NCBI RefSeq assembly: GCF_001518015.1
Contig: NZ_LPUY01000071.1
Span: forward strand, 1 to 34,645
Direction of reading: 5' to 3'
Source of the DNA: Tritonibacter horizontis
GTDB taxonomy: Bacteria > Pseudomonadota > Alphaproteobacteria > Rhodobacterales > Rhodobacteraceae
Length of the DNA stretch: 34,645 nt
Shown here: piece by piece, positions 34,592 to 34,645 of the stretch
How positions within the stretch are numbered: position 1 is the stretch's first letter
Layout of the letters: every line of letters starts with the position of its first letter
Position numbers and translations under genes: made by a program
Notes under the pieces: model-generated
Database searches by the model: none
What the model was told of the DNA's origin: nothing
The model's input: only the letters and a program-made list of their open reading frames with translations

Positions 34592-34645
34592 GCAGAAATT
34601 GAATCGGCGCAGGCCGCCGGGGGGATGCGCCGATTCAATTTCTGC
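34592..34645. repeat. Perfect 20-bp inverted repeat at the window edge
   Basis: GCAGAAATTGAATCGGCGCA (34592-34611) is exactly complementary to the last 20 bases (34626-34645), with a 14-base G/C spacer between. There is no visible T-run, and the right arm ends exactly where the window does. It could be a natural long hairpin, or a fold-back of the strand made during amplification or assembly. Confidence 0.85.

Noticed and set aside
34625-34645. A possible new gene start (ATG after a G-run) at the right edge
   Set aside because: It lies wholly in the right arm of the terminal palindrome and only seven codons are visible. It cannot be told from the fold-back.

Overview
The window reads as chromosomal DNA of an alphaproteobacterium, most likely Rhodobacterales (Roseobacter group). 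The evidence is the high G+C, the protein families (DUF4167 protein, Fur/Mur-type regulator, MazG, RF1/PrmC pair, retropepsin-like membrane protease) and the block lptG-lptD-surA-pdxA-rsmA lying back to back with pepA-holC. I see no tRNA, rRNA, CRISPR array, phage gene or insertion sequence. Most of the window is core housekeeping DNA, and about 30 protein genes can be supported.

Layout. 1-1.5 kb: a DEAD-box RNA helicase (minus). 1.9-4.7 kb: Fur/Mur regulator, a DMT-type exporter and an MFS transporter. 4.9-6.2 kb: enolase, with LacI-type palindromes upstream that fit the central-carbon regulator CceR. 6.3-9.9 kb: two GNAT acetyltransferases, a short secreted ClpP-fold protein, a nucleoside hydrolase and MazG. 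9.9-13.1 kb: M20 amidohydrolase plus two tandem ureohydrolases, probably for guanidino compounds. 13.2-16.3 kb: a small secreted Cys protein, prfA-prmC and a DUF4167 protein. 16.5-23.0 kb (minus): lptG-lptD-surA-pdxA-rsmA, covering LPS export, outer-membrane biogenesis, vitamin B6 synthesis and rRNA methylation. 23.5-25.4 kb: pepA-holC. 25.5-28.6 kb (minus): ABC-F ATPase, MarC protein and aspartic protease. 28.8-31.6 kb: a DUF2235 alpha/beta hydrolase with a lectin-like C-terminus, then a Bcr/CflA exporter. 31.8-34.4 kb: ndk, a TfoX-C-like protein and a catalytically degenerate ManC-like protein.

Genes are tightly packed. ATGA stop/start overlaps occur at iunH/GNAT, the two ureohydrolases, prfA/prmC, surA/pdxA, ABC-F/marC and in front of lptG. 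lptG/lptD and lptD/surA overlap by 16-17 bases.

The points most worth a second look are: (i) a full-length ManC-like protein that has lost both the nucleotide-binding loop and the cupin histidines; (ii) a DUF2235 hydrolase whose C-terminus resembles the LecA (PA-IL) lectin; (iii) the apparent absence of lptF between lptG and pepA; (iv) three CceR/PckR-like operators between the MFS gene and eno; (v) a secreted ClpP-fold protein lacking the expected serine; (vi) inverted duplications at both window ends, which may be assembly or amplification artefacts and bear on how far (iii) can be trusted.
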